Shown in pieces: positions 10,570 to 23,040 of a stretch of DNA of 64,000 nt (positions within the stretch are counted from its first letter, which is position 1; every line of letters begins with the position of its first letter). The DNA comes from Austropuccinia psidii (taxonomy: Eukaryota; Basidiomycota; Pucciniomycetes; Pucciniales; Sphaerophragmiaceae). Position numbers and translations under genes: made by a program. The DNA is taken from contig JALGQZ010000018.1 in NCBI GenBank assembly GCA_023105745.1, positions 19,116,132 through 19,180,131 on the forward strand, given 5' to 3'. The notes below the pieces were generated by a model, which saw only the letters and a list, made by a program, of their open reading frames with translations, searched no databases and had not been told where the DNA came from.

Positions 10570-12536
10570 TTAAATAAATAAAACATTCAATTTTGTACAG
10601 TACCTTTAAATTAGAAAAGCCAAAATTCACATGCAAGGCTCAAGACTCAAGCTCATTAATATTGAGGGATATCATTGGATATGGATTGAGTCTCCTAGTT
10701 CAGTCAATCTTGACTTCCAGCTCAAAAATATCAGGAGACTCTGCCTGGAAACTCCTTTGATTTAATATATCTTCAATTTATAAGTTGGAATATCTAAATT
10801 AAAATAGAGAAATTAATCTAATTTATCAAAAAAATTGATTTGAAGATCGAAGCTGATAATAAATGGGTCTTTTTTATCTTTTTAGAAATGTAAAAACTTC
10901 CTTTTGGTCTCAAAAATTAAGCAACTAAGGGATATCTTAGATTTTATCTCTATGTCTTTCCTAGAAATGAGATATATTGCTTCAATTTTAAATCATGAAG
11001 ATTAAATAAATCAGATTATTGTGTTAAGTCTCACTTAAATCTCTTATATTATATCATAAAGTGATGTGAATCTTATCAATTTCATTTGGGAATTTGATTA
11101 ATAAAACTTCAAAAAAAATCAAAAAAAGAACCAACAAGCTGTATATATTAGATCCAAATATATTCAATTTTGTACCTTTATGAATAATCACTACACTTAA
11201 AAATTCTGCTAATTGAATTAAAGAGATTTAATACCAGGTCTTTTTATAAGTTGAAAATTAAATCATGTTTACTTTTTGGAAAAGGAATATAGTTATATTT
11301 TATGTGAGACTTCCTCTTTCGAAAAAAATAAATAAGAATAAAAAATAAATAAAAAGAAAAACGAACTTCCAAAAAACAAAAAAGAGACATAAAAAAAGCT
11401 TATTGGAATTTTTGAATGGAATTTTTTTGATGTATTTCTTTTAGAAAAGAGAAAAGAATTCATTTGAAATTGAAAAAAAAAATTTACAAAGTTAGTATAG
11501 TTTTTTTGGTTAATTTTAAAATTCATGAAATTGTTTAAATTAAAAAAAGTCATAATAAAATATAAAAATAAAAATAAAATAAGAAATATAACTAAAATAT
11601 AAAAAATAAATGAATAAAATAAATAAAAACAATAAAAAAATACAGAAAATGGAAGAAAAAATTAATTAAAATAAATAAAATAAATAAGATGAATAAAATA
11701 AATAAAATAAAACGCATAAAAAAATTTAATAAATATAATACACAAAATTAATAAGAAGATAAAATCAATAAAGTAGATAAAATAAATAAAATAAAATAAA
11801 TATAATAGATGTAAAAGATAAAATAAATAAGAAAATAAAATAAATAAATAAAATAAGTAAAATAAAGAAATTAAAAAAAAATGAATGAAATAAATAAGAT
11901 AAATAAAATAAAATAAAAAACTTTCATTCTTTATCATGAAAACTTCAGCATATTTTATGTGCATTTCATTTTATAGCAACAGAATTATTAATTTTTTCAT
12001 GTGTTTTAATTAAATGAGATAGAAAAACTAGATTAAATGAAACCAAATTAATTGAATTTCTTTTTTAAAATTTAAATTATTGATTTATGTTCTTTTTGGA
12101 GTACAGTTCAGTTTCTACAATGATTCATATTTTAGATACTTAATTTCTCTTTGATTTCAATTGAATGTCAACTGAATGGTTTATTTTCCTTTCAAAAATA
12201 AATCTGAAAAATTTTATGAATTTTGAGCATTTTCAAAGAAAGACTATAAATCTATTTTGAAGTATTCATTTTTCTTTTCAATAAACTCATCACACATTAA
12301 ACTTCAGTTTTGTCAAATAAATAAATTAATGAGTAATTTCTACTTCCCTGAATCTGCCTTTTTGTAGGTAGAATTTTCAACAAAATAAAATAGAAAAAAA
12401 CTCTTTTTTACACTTGATTTTTTTATTTTTATTGTTTTTATTTATCTTTAAATTGAAATTTCATAAAGAAAATATTTATCTATTAATTAATTGATTTTCT
12501 CAAAAAAGATAAAATATGTATAGTATTATTTTTTTA
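10570..12536. other. AT-rich DNA with low-complexity arrays
   Basis: No gene recognised. The apparent 86- and 100-codon frames on the minus strand (11293-11553, 11662-11964) are made of Phe, Tyr, Ile and Leu from A/T runs and are not believable proteins. Confidence 0.55.
11560..11935. repeat. (AAATA)n-type degenerate satellite
   Basis: A stretch of almost pure A/T with dozens of AATAAAATAAATAAA-like units broken by single-base changes. It looks like expanded microsatellite DNA. Confidence 0.75.
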
Positions 12537-12970
12537 GGGTTCTGGTAAAATCATGTAAGCCCAATGGTAAGAACATGTAAGAGTGTATGTGTTTTTTACA
12601 TAAATTAACAGAAACACATAAGGAATTCCCTGGGATCTTTTTGAGCTGGAAAAAAAGCCAAAAAAGCCTGTAATGGGGAAAAACCTCTCAAAACTCCCCC
12701 CAAAAAGGGATTTTTCACACAAAATCCTCTGACCAATTTTTTTCAAGTATTTTCTCACCTCCCCCCAAAAATTCCAAATATTACAAAATATTTGCAACCC
12801 CTAAAAAAGATTTTTTTTTCAGAAAAACCATTCCAAACCAAATTTATCAAATATTTCCAAACTAATTTTCTTTATTTTTTTCCTGAAAGAACCCCATTCT
12901 CTTTCCAAAAAATCTACTTTCAAAACATTTTCCATCTCCCTTTACTTCACCAATAACAAAAATTCCATAT
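12537..12970 (+). other. 5' terminal region of MULE copy 1
   Basis: This starts GGGTTCTGGTAAAATCATG, which I take as the element terminus because the inverted MULE copy ends the same way at 2783. The pieces ACATGTAAGAGTGTATGTG and TTACCATTG-like motifs recur in both copies. It is separated from its coding part by solo LTR F1. Confidence 0.5.
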
Positions 12971-15124
12971 TGTGAGCCTGTGAGATATGTGTGACATACC
13001 CATAAGGCCACAAATAACGTTATACAAAGCTAAATTAGTCTTAAACAGACTTATCAACTGAATTTGAAATAAAAATTACAAAAAATAAGTATTTTTTTTT
13101 GGATAAACCAAGTTATAATTATGATTTCATTTTTGGATTCTAATTCAAAAATAACCTAGGGTAGACCCATAGGCTGTTATACCCAAAAATGAATATTTCT
13201 TAACTTATTAGAAGATTTAAGAATGTCACAGTACAATTGCAATTTTTTTGACATTTTCTTTAAAATTGTTAAATTTAAGCTTAAATAAGCTTAAATTTAA
13301 AGTTGCATAAGGCTTATGAGAACTTACCAAAAATTTTAGTTAAAATTGAGGTGTTGTGTATATTTACTGAATTGGCTAAGGATTTGCCATACAGAATGTA
13401 AATCCTGCGTGAGCTCAATTTAAAGGTGTTTAAGGCCATAGTATGGCTTTAAATAAAGAAAAGGGCAAAATCCACACAAAAAGGTGGGACGAAGGAAAAA
13501 GACCAAACAGAGCTGGGGTACCCAACTTTTTGGATCTGCAAGGATTCAATTAAGGTTATCCACCTTTATTGGAGGATAACAAAACTTATTGAAATTTTAA
13601 GATTAGACTTTGATCCAAAACTAAAGTTTGAGCTGGTTTTATCCTAATTTGGACAGGAATTTTAAGATCCAAAAGGGTAAATCCCAATATGCAAGCTTTT
13701 AATAAAGGTTTTATGAACTGTCAAAGCTTAAATAAACTTGAAATTTTAAAGTCACAAGCATTAAAACCTTATCAAAAGTTAAGGTTTTGTCTGTATTGCT
13801 ATTTTACGTGGAAAAATGGTAATAACTTCAAAAATTCATTAAAAATCCAATTTTTAATGGATTTTCTTGATACAGCTTACAATTTAATATTATCTATATA
13901 TAAATGAAATTTTGAGTATCTTTTATAAATAGAATTTCTTGGTAATTATCCTGGAAATTTACTTTTTTAATTATTCTTAAAGAAAATTAATATTTCTTTA
14001 AAATTAATTAAAAATTGAGCTTAAGAGATTTTTGCTTGAAACTCTATTTTTAAGTTGCTCATGTGATGAAATTGAATATAAATAAACTCAATTTATACTT
14101 AAGCTTAAAAGATTTATCCAAAAGAGGATTAAAGTTAGTTAGAGTTAAGAATAATACTGGTAACTTTAAATTGGAATTAAAAATAAGTTACCTTAAGTTA
14201 AGAACCTTATTTTTAAGTATGGTTTTTTCATCTTTTACCTGAGGACACTTTTCATATTCATTATGAATCATGAGAGCTGCTCTGTAGACATGAAAAGAGT
14301 ATTCATCACTGTTTTTGTCCATCACTCATCATCATTCCAATCATATTAGTAATTTCAACAGGTGAAGTTTTATTAAACATAAGATCTTATTATTAAAGTA
14401 ATTCTTAAGTTGTTTTATTCTTTATTAATTTCAAATTTAAATAATTGAAATCATAGAATTCAGATTTTTTTTAATCACCAATAATATACTTTATTATATA
14501 AAATTATTCTCTTAAATATCTTTTAAAATCTACAAATTCCTCTTGAAACCTCTTAATCATATTTCTTATCATAAGAAGTTGTTTCATATCTCAAAATATT
14601 GATGTTTGGTATGGTTTTTAGCTTATAATAATTATTTAATATAATAACTGTTGTTGTTTGACTTGTTGTATTATATAAATATTATAATTAAGTTTTCTTT
14701 GAAAGCTCTATATTCTTTTATCTAGTATTAGTTTTTTTATACAATGTTTCTATAAGAATTATCTCTACACAGTGTGTGTGATAATTTCTCTTATAAATAA
14801 TACTCTTGTATTATCTATAAGTGGATAAATATTAATATTTTCCACATGTATTTGTCTCTTCAAGAGCTTTACACTTCTTATTGTTATAGCTGTCAGTGAC
14901 TATAACAATAATATAATAATCATAATTTATTATAATTATTAATAATTTTTTTATTGTTAAGTTATTTAATAATAATTAAATTTCTTTTTTTATACATAAT
15001 TATCTTAATAATTATATAAATTTGTGGTTATAACATTTAATTATATAACATTTTCTATGGAGGACAGTCATATTACTCTTGATATTTGTTACTATTATCA
15101 AGAGCTTCATAGAAAAACCTTACA
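12971..15124 (+). repeat. Solo LTR F1
   Basis: A 2154-bp repeat starting TGTGAGCCTGTGAGA and ending AAAAACCTTACA. It is matched over its whole length by an inverted copy at 19653-21701, with shared blocks such as CAGGAATTTTAAGATCC. No gag or pol follows, so it is a solo LTR. Flanks are CATAT and CTTAT, a target-site duplication with one change. The TGTGAGCC start and CTTACA end place it near the Gyp-A LTR. The insertion splits a MULE relic between its terminus and its transposase. Confidence 0.8.
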
Positions 15125-15233
15125 CTTATTCAAATATCCATGAACCTCCATTAATTTTGTATTAATCTTCATATATTTTCACACTTGTTTTTCATACCTC
15201 AAAAGCGTCTTTCCTTATTTCCTAAATACTTAA

Positions 15234-17510
15234 TTCCCCCTTTTTCCATTTTTTAATTTCTTCAAATTTTCCATAATAAATGCTCCAGCCCCAATTAAAG
15301 GTGAATTAAAGACCCTTGAGCTTCTTAGGAAGAATTTTCATGATTTTGCAAAGGAACAGGGGTATACTGTATCCAACTTGAGTTTCAATATGACCCAAAA
15401 TAAAATTGAAATAGGTTGTGATAAGTCTGGAAAGCCAAATGCAAAAAAAACCTTCTCAAAAAAAGTGACTTCAAGGAAATTAGACTGTCCTCTTAGGCTT
15501 CATACAAGAAAATATGAAAAGAGTTCCAATTCAACTCTCAAAGTAAAAAGCCCTAAACACACCAATGATGCTATTGAAAATGTTATGGAACATCCTTGCA
15601 GAAAATGGAATGAGCAAGGGATATCCCAAATCTCTCAGATGTCTGAATCGTTTCTCATTCCAAGAAAAATACATGCCCAATTGTGCATCCAGAGGGAGCC
15701 TTACAAGCCTTTAATACTCCAAGATATCTAAAACTAAGTCAAAAAAATCAAGGAAGACCAAATTAAAGGCAGAAGGCCTATTGATGGTCTTATTGAAATC
15801 TGAAAACAATACATTTTTTATGTTCCTCCACAAGAAATAAAGAGTAACACATTAACTAATTGTTTTTGACTAACCTACTTGCCATAAGGCTCCTTAAAGG
15901 CTTTCCTCATGTGATTTTGATAGATTTTACCTATTGAACCAAGAACTAAAGACTGCCACTTTTTCATATTTTTAGCATCTTTTAACAAATAAGACCTTTT
16001 CTAGGGCTTTTTGTACAATGAAGAATGAAACTGAATTCTCACATACTTGGCCATTGAATTAATATATGCAAAAAAGTCCTCAGAAATACCAAAATTTTCT
16101 GCCTCCAGCTATTCTTTCTTACAGGGATTTGACCTTGAAAAATTCTCCTCAAAAACTCTTCTCCAACTCAAAAAGTCATGTTATGCACTTGGAACATCGA
16201 TAGGGAGGTGTATTCCCTCTACATGTGAAGAATTGGTCATGGGACTGATTTTGGAAACTTTATGGGCCTTTGGAATTGATTAACTAAATTTAAATTTGGA
16301 CTTTTATTTTAATAAATGTGGTTATTAATGAATTTGGTATTTATTTATCAGGTTTTGTATTCATTAAATGGAAAACCTTTCAAATAAAACCAGAAGAGAC
16401 TTCAAAAGAAAATCAATAATACAGAAGTATTTCATTTTTGGGAAAAAACCCAGCTTCCTCTAAAGGATTATTGAATTACTGCCTGGACCAACACCCATTG
16501 TCACCTGGGGGTGGGTTCCACCTCAAGATATAAATGTGCCCATGCAATGGTTAACACATAGCTCCAAACGTCTACCAGAAGCTTGTTGAAGCTTATTAGA
16601 TCCTTCCAAATTTAAATAAAAAACTAATAGAAATAATCAACAGAATACCAAAATAAATGATTGTTCATGTCAAGAATTTCCCTCCTCAAATCTGTACTCT
16701 CAATGGAAAGGTGTCTCATTATGAACTTCAAAACAAAATTTCCCTCAAATGAAAAATGGACCAACACAGTAATTCACAAGGGATAACTTGAAAGAAGAAG
16801 AACCAACAGGAATTTGTAAAGCACCAAATGCTGAAGCTGTCAGACTTCCATCCACAGTTGAATTCAAATTTTCCTGCAACAATTTCTCATGTTAAATTTC
16901 TTAGCTTTTGCTTACATTCACTGGTACTCTTTGCAATGTGCTTCTAAGAAAGGATATCAAGGAGACTATCTTAGCTTTGAGAAAGCAAAAAAGAAAAAAA
17001 GAGAAAAATTCTTTAGATAATGGGAAAGATCCTTTTCAAAGAACAATGGAAAAAATAACCCCAATTAGTCAACATTCTCAGGATGTTTAAATTGGATCCC
17101 CAAGAGTCAAGTGCACCAAGATGTTATATAACCCACTTTAATGAGAAAATACCAATGGAAAACTAAAAGAAAAAAATAAAAGAGATCCCTCAAGGTTTGA
17201 AATAATTGAAAGTCAATCCAACACGAAGGAAAATATTGCATCAATCACTGGAAATTGACTTCACATCAAGCAAGATAACATTCAAGCCCACATTTAGCAT
17301 AAATCACAGTCAGGTATTCCACCAAATCCTGTGAAATGCACCAGTATTTTTTCCCCTGTTACTTCCATTGAGATTCACCCCCTGAAACTGCCACAAATGA
17401 ACTAGACAAAGGTTGCTAAAAATAACACAAGACCAACATGTTTCCACATGCACACCTCAAAGAGTTCATTCAACCAGACTTGATGTAAATTTTTAAATGA
17501 AGCTCAACAA
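15234..17510 (+). pseudogene. MULE transposase relic (copy 1)
   Basis: The first frame (15234-15731) is open but has no ATG upstream of its first domain. It reads LKTLELLRKNFHDF, then a FAR1-type zinc region: IGCDKSGKP, LDCPLRL, LKVKSPKHTND. The family expects C..C..H-N-H; here it is H-T-N, so one metal-binding His is lost. Later fragments in family order are GFPHVILIDFTY (first catalytic Asp, about 15905-15930), LCTWNID (about 16180), and LPLKDY, TAWTNTHCHLG and TSRYKCAHAMVNT (about 16455-16555). A Lys-rich tail follows at 16908-17090. Stops and frameshifts are numerous. Mutator-like transposases cut and paste DNA through a DDE active site. This copy is inactive. Confidence 0.75.
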
Positions 17511-17525
17511 AGAAGGAGGGGGGAG
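17511..17525 (+). other. Purine tract followed by TGTGAC
   Basis: AGAAGGAGGGGGGAG is followed at once by TGTGACTTCCCC. This has the form of a polypurine tract and LTR start, but no matching LTR end or second copy can be found, and what lies upstream is a MULE relic and not pol. Function unknown. Confidence 0.3.
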
Positions 17526-17580
17526 TGTGACTTCCCCAAGTCATCTATGAATCAACTTGTCATGAGCAGGATTGGAAATC

Positions 17581-17860
17581 TGTGTGTAACACAGGTGCAG
17601 CCAGCCACAAAATTTTCTGGGTGCATATTCTTGACACACTCACATAAAGGCCAGATATTTTTCAGGGTTAATTTTGTGTAACCTAAATGCACCAAGAGCT
17701 GAAAATTGCATGTGGAATGCTATGTGTGACACAGGTGGAGCCAGCTGCACAATGCTTCAGCTGCATATGTGTGACACACACACACAAAGGCAAAAGAATT
17801 TTTGGGGTTTATTTTGTGTAGCCTACATGTGCACAGCACTCACTAGGGGCATGTGACCAT
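17581..17860. repeat. Two tandem 140-bp units
   Basis: The block at 17581-17720 is repeated at 17721-17860 with about three quarters of positions kept. Each unit has a GTGTG(T/A)(A/C)ACACAGGTG start, GAGCCAGC or CAGCCAGC, a GACACAC run with CACAAAGGC or CATAAAGGC, and TTTATTTTGTGTAGCC or its variant. It lies between the ends of the MULE relic and of the Plavaka transposase. Confidence 0.65.
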
Positions 17861-18029
17861 CCTATGTGAGTTACAAACCTCCAAACTTGCATGGATGGAA
17901 TGTTATTCTGAGGCACATAGGTCTCCTGGGGATATTTTCCTTGTAGCATGAGGATAGTGAAGTTGTGCCATTTTAGATCCTGTGATATGTGAGAGTGCAT
18001 GTAATATTCTCATCTGAAGTGGCTTATTT

Positions 18030-21000
18030 ACACCATACCCGATTTCAATGGGGTAATCTTTCTTGTAGCCATGTGAGCTGAGGGGCTTTACTGGTCATGT
18101 TGGAAACTTCATGTAAAACAATTTTGAGGCAGTTGTTTTTTAGGGAAACATCCTTATGAATCTGGGAGCATTCTATTAATGTTTCACTATATTTTCAGAA
18201 AACAAACTAGACTAAAAATTATGAAATAAGGGTTTTATAATTACAAGGAGTCCAAATGACATCACTTTGCTGTAATACAATCCACACTGGCCCTAAATTT
18301 CTTCTTCAGATATAATAAAGTGTCCATTATCAAAAATACCAATATGAGGCCAATCTAGTAAGTCAAATTAATGTTCAAATTTTTGAAGATCAGAAAATTA
18401 CTGTTCAGCATGCAAGATGAATCAGAGAATTTAGAAATGTTATTAATAATACCAAATTGATGTGAGTTTATCCTAAAAAAACACACTATTGCTGAGATTT
18501 TTGGTTTCAGTTGAATATAGATTTTTGTTGATATTAATGTTGGAAACCGAAAAATACCAAGGTAAAAAAACTCTTGAAATGGGATGCCTTGTGGACTGTA
18601 CTGGAGTGTCTAAGCTTATCCACAGAATTATTTCCCTTGTTTAATGATAATTATGTAAGTACTAAACAATGGAATAATGACATTATTTGAAATAGCAAAG
18701 TAGTTTATTATGTTTTTGGTAAATTAACTGGGAAGGAGGTTGTGATTCAAAAAGTTGTTTTATTTCAAATGGGGCTGATGGGGAATTTGGGAAAATGGAA
18801 AGGTTGGAACATTGACAGATATTTTGAAGTAAGGTTTCCTCTATATCATCTATTCAGAGCTAAAAGAAGCTAGTCTTATATTTAGCTAATGTGTATAATC
18901 AGAATGAAAATATTTTTCTCATTAATTAACAGACATATTTTGTTATTTTTTTGAATATTTGCAAATACTCCAATAAAGTGCTCATAATTCCATGTGGCTG
19001 AGACTTGTGCTGGTACCCAATGCTGGAAGAGTTCTGAAATGTGATCGACAAAATTATGAGTCGGTTTGATATTCTGATTTGGGAAAATGTTTTTATTAAA
19101 AAAGTGCAATTTTCTCCAATTTTCAGAAGATTCAATTGCATCATTCATTGAAAAAGTCCCGCTTGTTTCAATGCTGATAGGACTAATCAAATGTAATTTA
19201 TTCTTGGATATGTCATTTTCATGGTATTCTGATTTACCCATTTTTCTTCATGTATTGGGGGAATTGCATTCATCTGATGACATCTGTTGACTGAGAATTG
19301 AAAAAGGAATGTAGAGCTTGTATAAGAGAGCCCATTAAGTGGAATTTTAACTAACATGAGAGGGGGCACCCATTCTTTGGAAGCTCTGGTCCACAATTAT
19401 AAAATTATGGTATCAGATGTAATTTGTTGGAGAAGCTCTAGAGCCTCATCTTTGATCTGGTGATCAGTGAGCTGACTGATATCCAACTCAGAGGGGATTC
19501 AATCTGCATCAAATGTGGGAATCTCCAAAGAACCATTAGATGTATGTTGTGTGTGAGGGGGGGCATCTGTAAGTAATTTTTTCAGGTTAAAGTAGTGGGG
19601 AGAGACTCATCAATTATTTTCCCAGTTTCTCTTCTCAGGAAGTGGGTCTCTTTGTAAGGTTTTTCTATGAAACTATTGATAATAGTAACAAATACCAAGA
19701 GTACTATGACTGTCCTCAGTAGAAAATCTAATGTAATTATTAAAAGTAATTATAGATAAGTAAAGAATTTCATTATTATTAAATAATTAATAATAAAAAA
19801 ATATTTATAATTAGAATAAATTATAGTTATTATATTATTATTATAGTCACTGATAGTTATAATAATAAGAATGTATAAAGCTCTTAATGAGACAGAGAAA
19901 TGTCAAACACACTTTGAAGAGATAAATCTTATAGAAAAACTGTATATAAAAAGACTAATACTAGATAAAAAGGATGTATAATTTTAGAGAAAACTTATAA
20001 TGTTCATTTAATACAAAAAGACAAACAACAACAGCTATCATATTAAACAATGTTTATAAGCTAAAAAAGGCCAAAGGTCAATATTCTAAAAGATAGAACA
20101 GGTTTTTATTATAGAAAATAAGATTTGAGAGTTTACAAGAGGAATCTGTGGATTTAAAAAGATATTTAAGACAATGATTTTATACAAGAAATTTCATTAT
20201 TGGTGATTACAACAATAATCTAATTTCTATTATTTCAATTCTTTAATTTAGGATTGATAAAGAATAGAATACTTAAGAAGTACTTAAATAATAAGATTTT
20301 ATATTTTATAAAACTTTACCTGTTTAAATGTCTAATATGATTGGAATGATAATTGGTTATTAGAAAAAACATTTATGTTGGCGATTTTTTTATGCCTGAA
20401 GAGCCGCTCTCATGATTCATAATGTATATAGAGTGCATTCTAAGGTCAAACCTGAAAAACCATGCTTCAAAATAAGGTTCTTAACTTAAGGTAACTTATT
20501 TTGAATTCCAATTTAAAGTCACCAGTGTTATTACTAATTCCAAGTAGCTTTAATCTGCTTTTGTATTAATGATTTCAAGCTTAAATATGAAATAAGCTTA
20601 TTTATATTACAGTTCATCACCTGAAACACTTAATATTGAAGTTTCAAGCAGAAATCTCTTAAACCAAATTTTCAACTAATTTTTAAAGAAATCTGAATTT
20701 TCTTGACAAACAATTAAAAAAGTGAATTTAAAGGATAATTGACAATCAAACCTTTTTATAAAAGATAATTGAAATGTAATTTATAAACAGATAAAATTAG
20801 ACTGTAAAATGTGTGAAACCTTCAAGCAAATCTATCAAGAATCTGATTTTTAATCAATTTTTGAAGTTATTTCTATTTTCCATGTAAAATAGCAATACAC
20901 ACCAAACCTTAACTTTTGATAAGGTTGTAACACTTGAAGCTTTAAATTTTTAAGCTTATCGAAGCTTTGAAAACTTACAAAACCTTTATTAAAAGCTTGC

Positions 21001-23040
21001 ATATTGGGATTTACCCTTTTGGATCTTGAAATTCCTGTCCAAATTAGGATGAAACCAGTTTAAACTTTAATGTTGGATCAAAGTCTGACTTTAAAGCTTA
21101 AATAAGGTTGGAAATCTTCCAATACAGGGAGAAAAACTTAATTGAGTCCTTGCAGATCTCAAAAGTTGGGTACCCCAGCACTATTTGGTCTTTTCCCTTT
21201 CTCCCACGTTTCTGCATGGATTTTCCCCTTTTATTTATTTAAAGCCATACTATGACCTTGAAAACTTTTAAATTGAGATAATGCAGGATTTAAATTCTGT
21301 ATGGAAAATCTTTTTCCAATTCAGTAAGTATACACAACACCGCAATTTTAACTAAAATCTTGCTAAGTTTGCATAGACTTTATGCAACTTTATATTAAAG
21401 CTTAATTAAGATTAAATTTCACAAATTTAAAAGATGTTAAAAAGGTTGCAGTTGTACTATGAGATTCTTAAATCTTCTAATAGCATAAGAAATATCCATT
21501 TTTGGGTATAACACCCTATGGGTCTACCCTAGGTTACTTTTGATGTAGAATACAAAAAAAACATAATAATTAAAGTTATGTTTCTTTTTCTGTGATTTTT
21601 TGTTTTAAATTGAATAAATAGGTTGGTTTAAGAATAAATCAACTGTATCAAAGGTTATTTGTGGCCTTATGGGTTTGTCATACATATCTCACAGGCTCAC
21701 ACTCTTAATGTGATTTGATGAAGAGAGCTGTTGGAAGTAATGGAATCCAAGTATAAAATGTTGGTGTCAATGGACTTTTTGCAGGAACTGATAAAAATTT
21801 TTAATTTGGCATCTGGAATAAATAATTTGAAAGCTGCATGATACTAAAAAATTCCATGTATTAATTTATGCTATATATCAAGATTAACCATTCTGGTTGC
21901 ATCCAAGTAGGTAAGGTCTTCCAAAATTGAATATTGTAATCCATACTCAGAGAAAATTTCTTAACATTGTTTTGGGGTTTCCTACAGCCATTTCAAAATA
22001 GTTGATTTATGATTTTGGTATGGGCACATGTAGTGAGATTCAGGACCAATTTATTCAATTTGAGCCTTTTGAATAGAGCAAAAATTACAAAAGCAGTTTC
22101 TTGAATGAGAAACAATCCAGCAAGATTGTGAATTGCAATCACATCCACAATGGACATGAGGATGTAAACACAAATAAAGGATCCTGAAGGACCTTTTGAG
22201 GTGGGTGAAAATGGGTCCCTTGACACAGTTCTTTAAGATCCTTAATGAGTGGAATTAAAAATTAACTTAATTGAAGGGCAGCTGGATTGTTTGGTCCAGG
22301 GACAATTCCTGAAACATAGAAATTTTCCAGCTTCAATCTTTCATTTGGGGGGGAGATTAAAAAAATTAGCATGATAGGTCCAATTCTGGCCAAGCGGCCT
22401 GACATTCCATGTGCATTAAACCAATCTAAATAAATTAATAATGCAAATGCACAAGAAATAGACATAAGCTGGGGTGATTGGTATTTCTGGTTCCAGTGAA
22501 GCATCTCCACTTTAATCCATCCCAGCTGTTGAATTTTGGTGAATCTTCAGGATTTTGGGATTGTTGATGTTGATGCAAAATGTCCATCATTCCAGGACAT
22601 TGGACATGTCTGGCCAGCCAATTTTTTTTGGTATAAATTTTTGCTTGATGTTTGTTATGTTTCAGGTAAGGGGTTCAACTAAATTGATTAATTTTCCCAA
22701 TGATTGTGTGCAGGGTGATAATGATTTTTTGGTTAATGATGGAATTTAAAATGGGGTTGTTAAGTTGTGAAAGATTCAGTAAGCCCATTAATAAAGAAAA
22801 ATTGTGGACAAAATATATAGTCTTCAATCAGTGGCTTCAATTGAAGATGTTCAAATATGGTAGTGGGATCTTGCAGTATATTGAATCTGGCAGTAGGGTT
22901 ACCACCTGATCTGGAGATACTGCACTTAATAGTTAGGTTCAGGGTGTGGTTGAGAATTTGTGAATTCCTGAAAGGTATATTATGCCTTAAAGATAAAATG
23001 GAAGAGATCATAATTCCTAGGTCTTGTGGGGGAAGGTCTT
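18030..23040 (-). pseudogene. Plavaka (CACTA-like) transposase of Plv-1, split by F2
   Basis: Minus-strand fragments occur in family order. The N-terminal segment (22990-22760) has FCPQFFFINGL and runs parallel to the copy at 58734-59093. Segment 22510-22262 has YLDWFNAHGMSGRLARIGP, then PPNERLKLENFYVSGIVPGP, the hallmark of the tnp2-type transposase domain. Segment 22226-21993 has PTSKGPSGSFI. After F2, segment 19241-18882 has FPNQNIKPTHNFVDHISEL then QHWVPAQVSATWNYEHFIG, a DUF4218-like block. Weak matches continue to about 18030. Several stops and frameshifts are present. Such transposases act on short terminal repeats by cut and paste. The divergent partner gene starts at 24424. Confidence 0.75.
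19653..21701 (-). repeat. Solo LTR F2
   Basis: Reverse-oriented copy of F1 (2049 bp): it starts TGTAAGGTTTTTCTATG and ends CAGGCTCACA on the plus strand. The flanks are a perfect 5-bp duplication, CTCTT at 19648-19652 and at 21702-21706. No internal coding region is present, so this is a product of LTR-LTR recombination. It lies inside the Plavaka transposase gene of Plv-1. Confidence 0.93.

Noticed and set aside
11662..11964. 100-codon frame rich in Phe, Tyr, Leu, Ile
   Set aside because: Direct translation of an A/T microsatellite.
12971..17530. F1 as a 5' LTR with the MULE as cargo and 17526 as start of a 3' LTR
   Set aside because: The sequence at 17526 is not similar to the F LTR, no primer-binding site follows F1, and near-matching flanks (CATAT/CTTAT) fit a solo LTR better.
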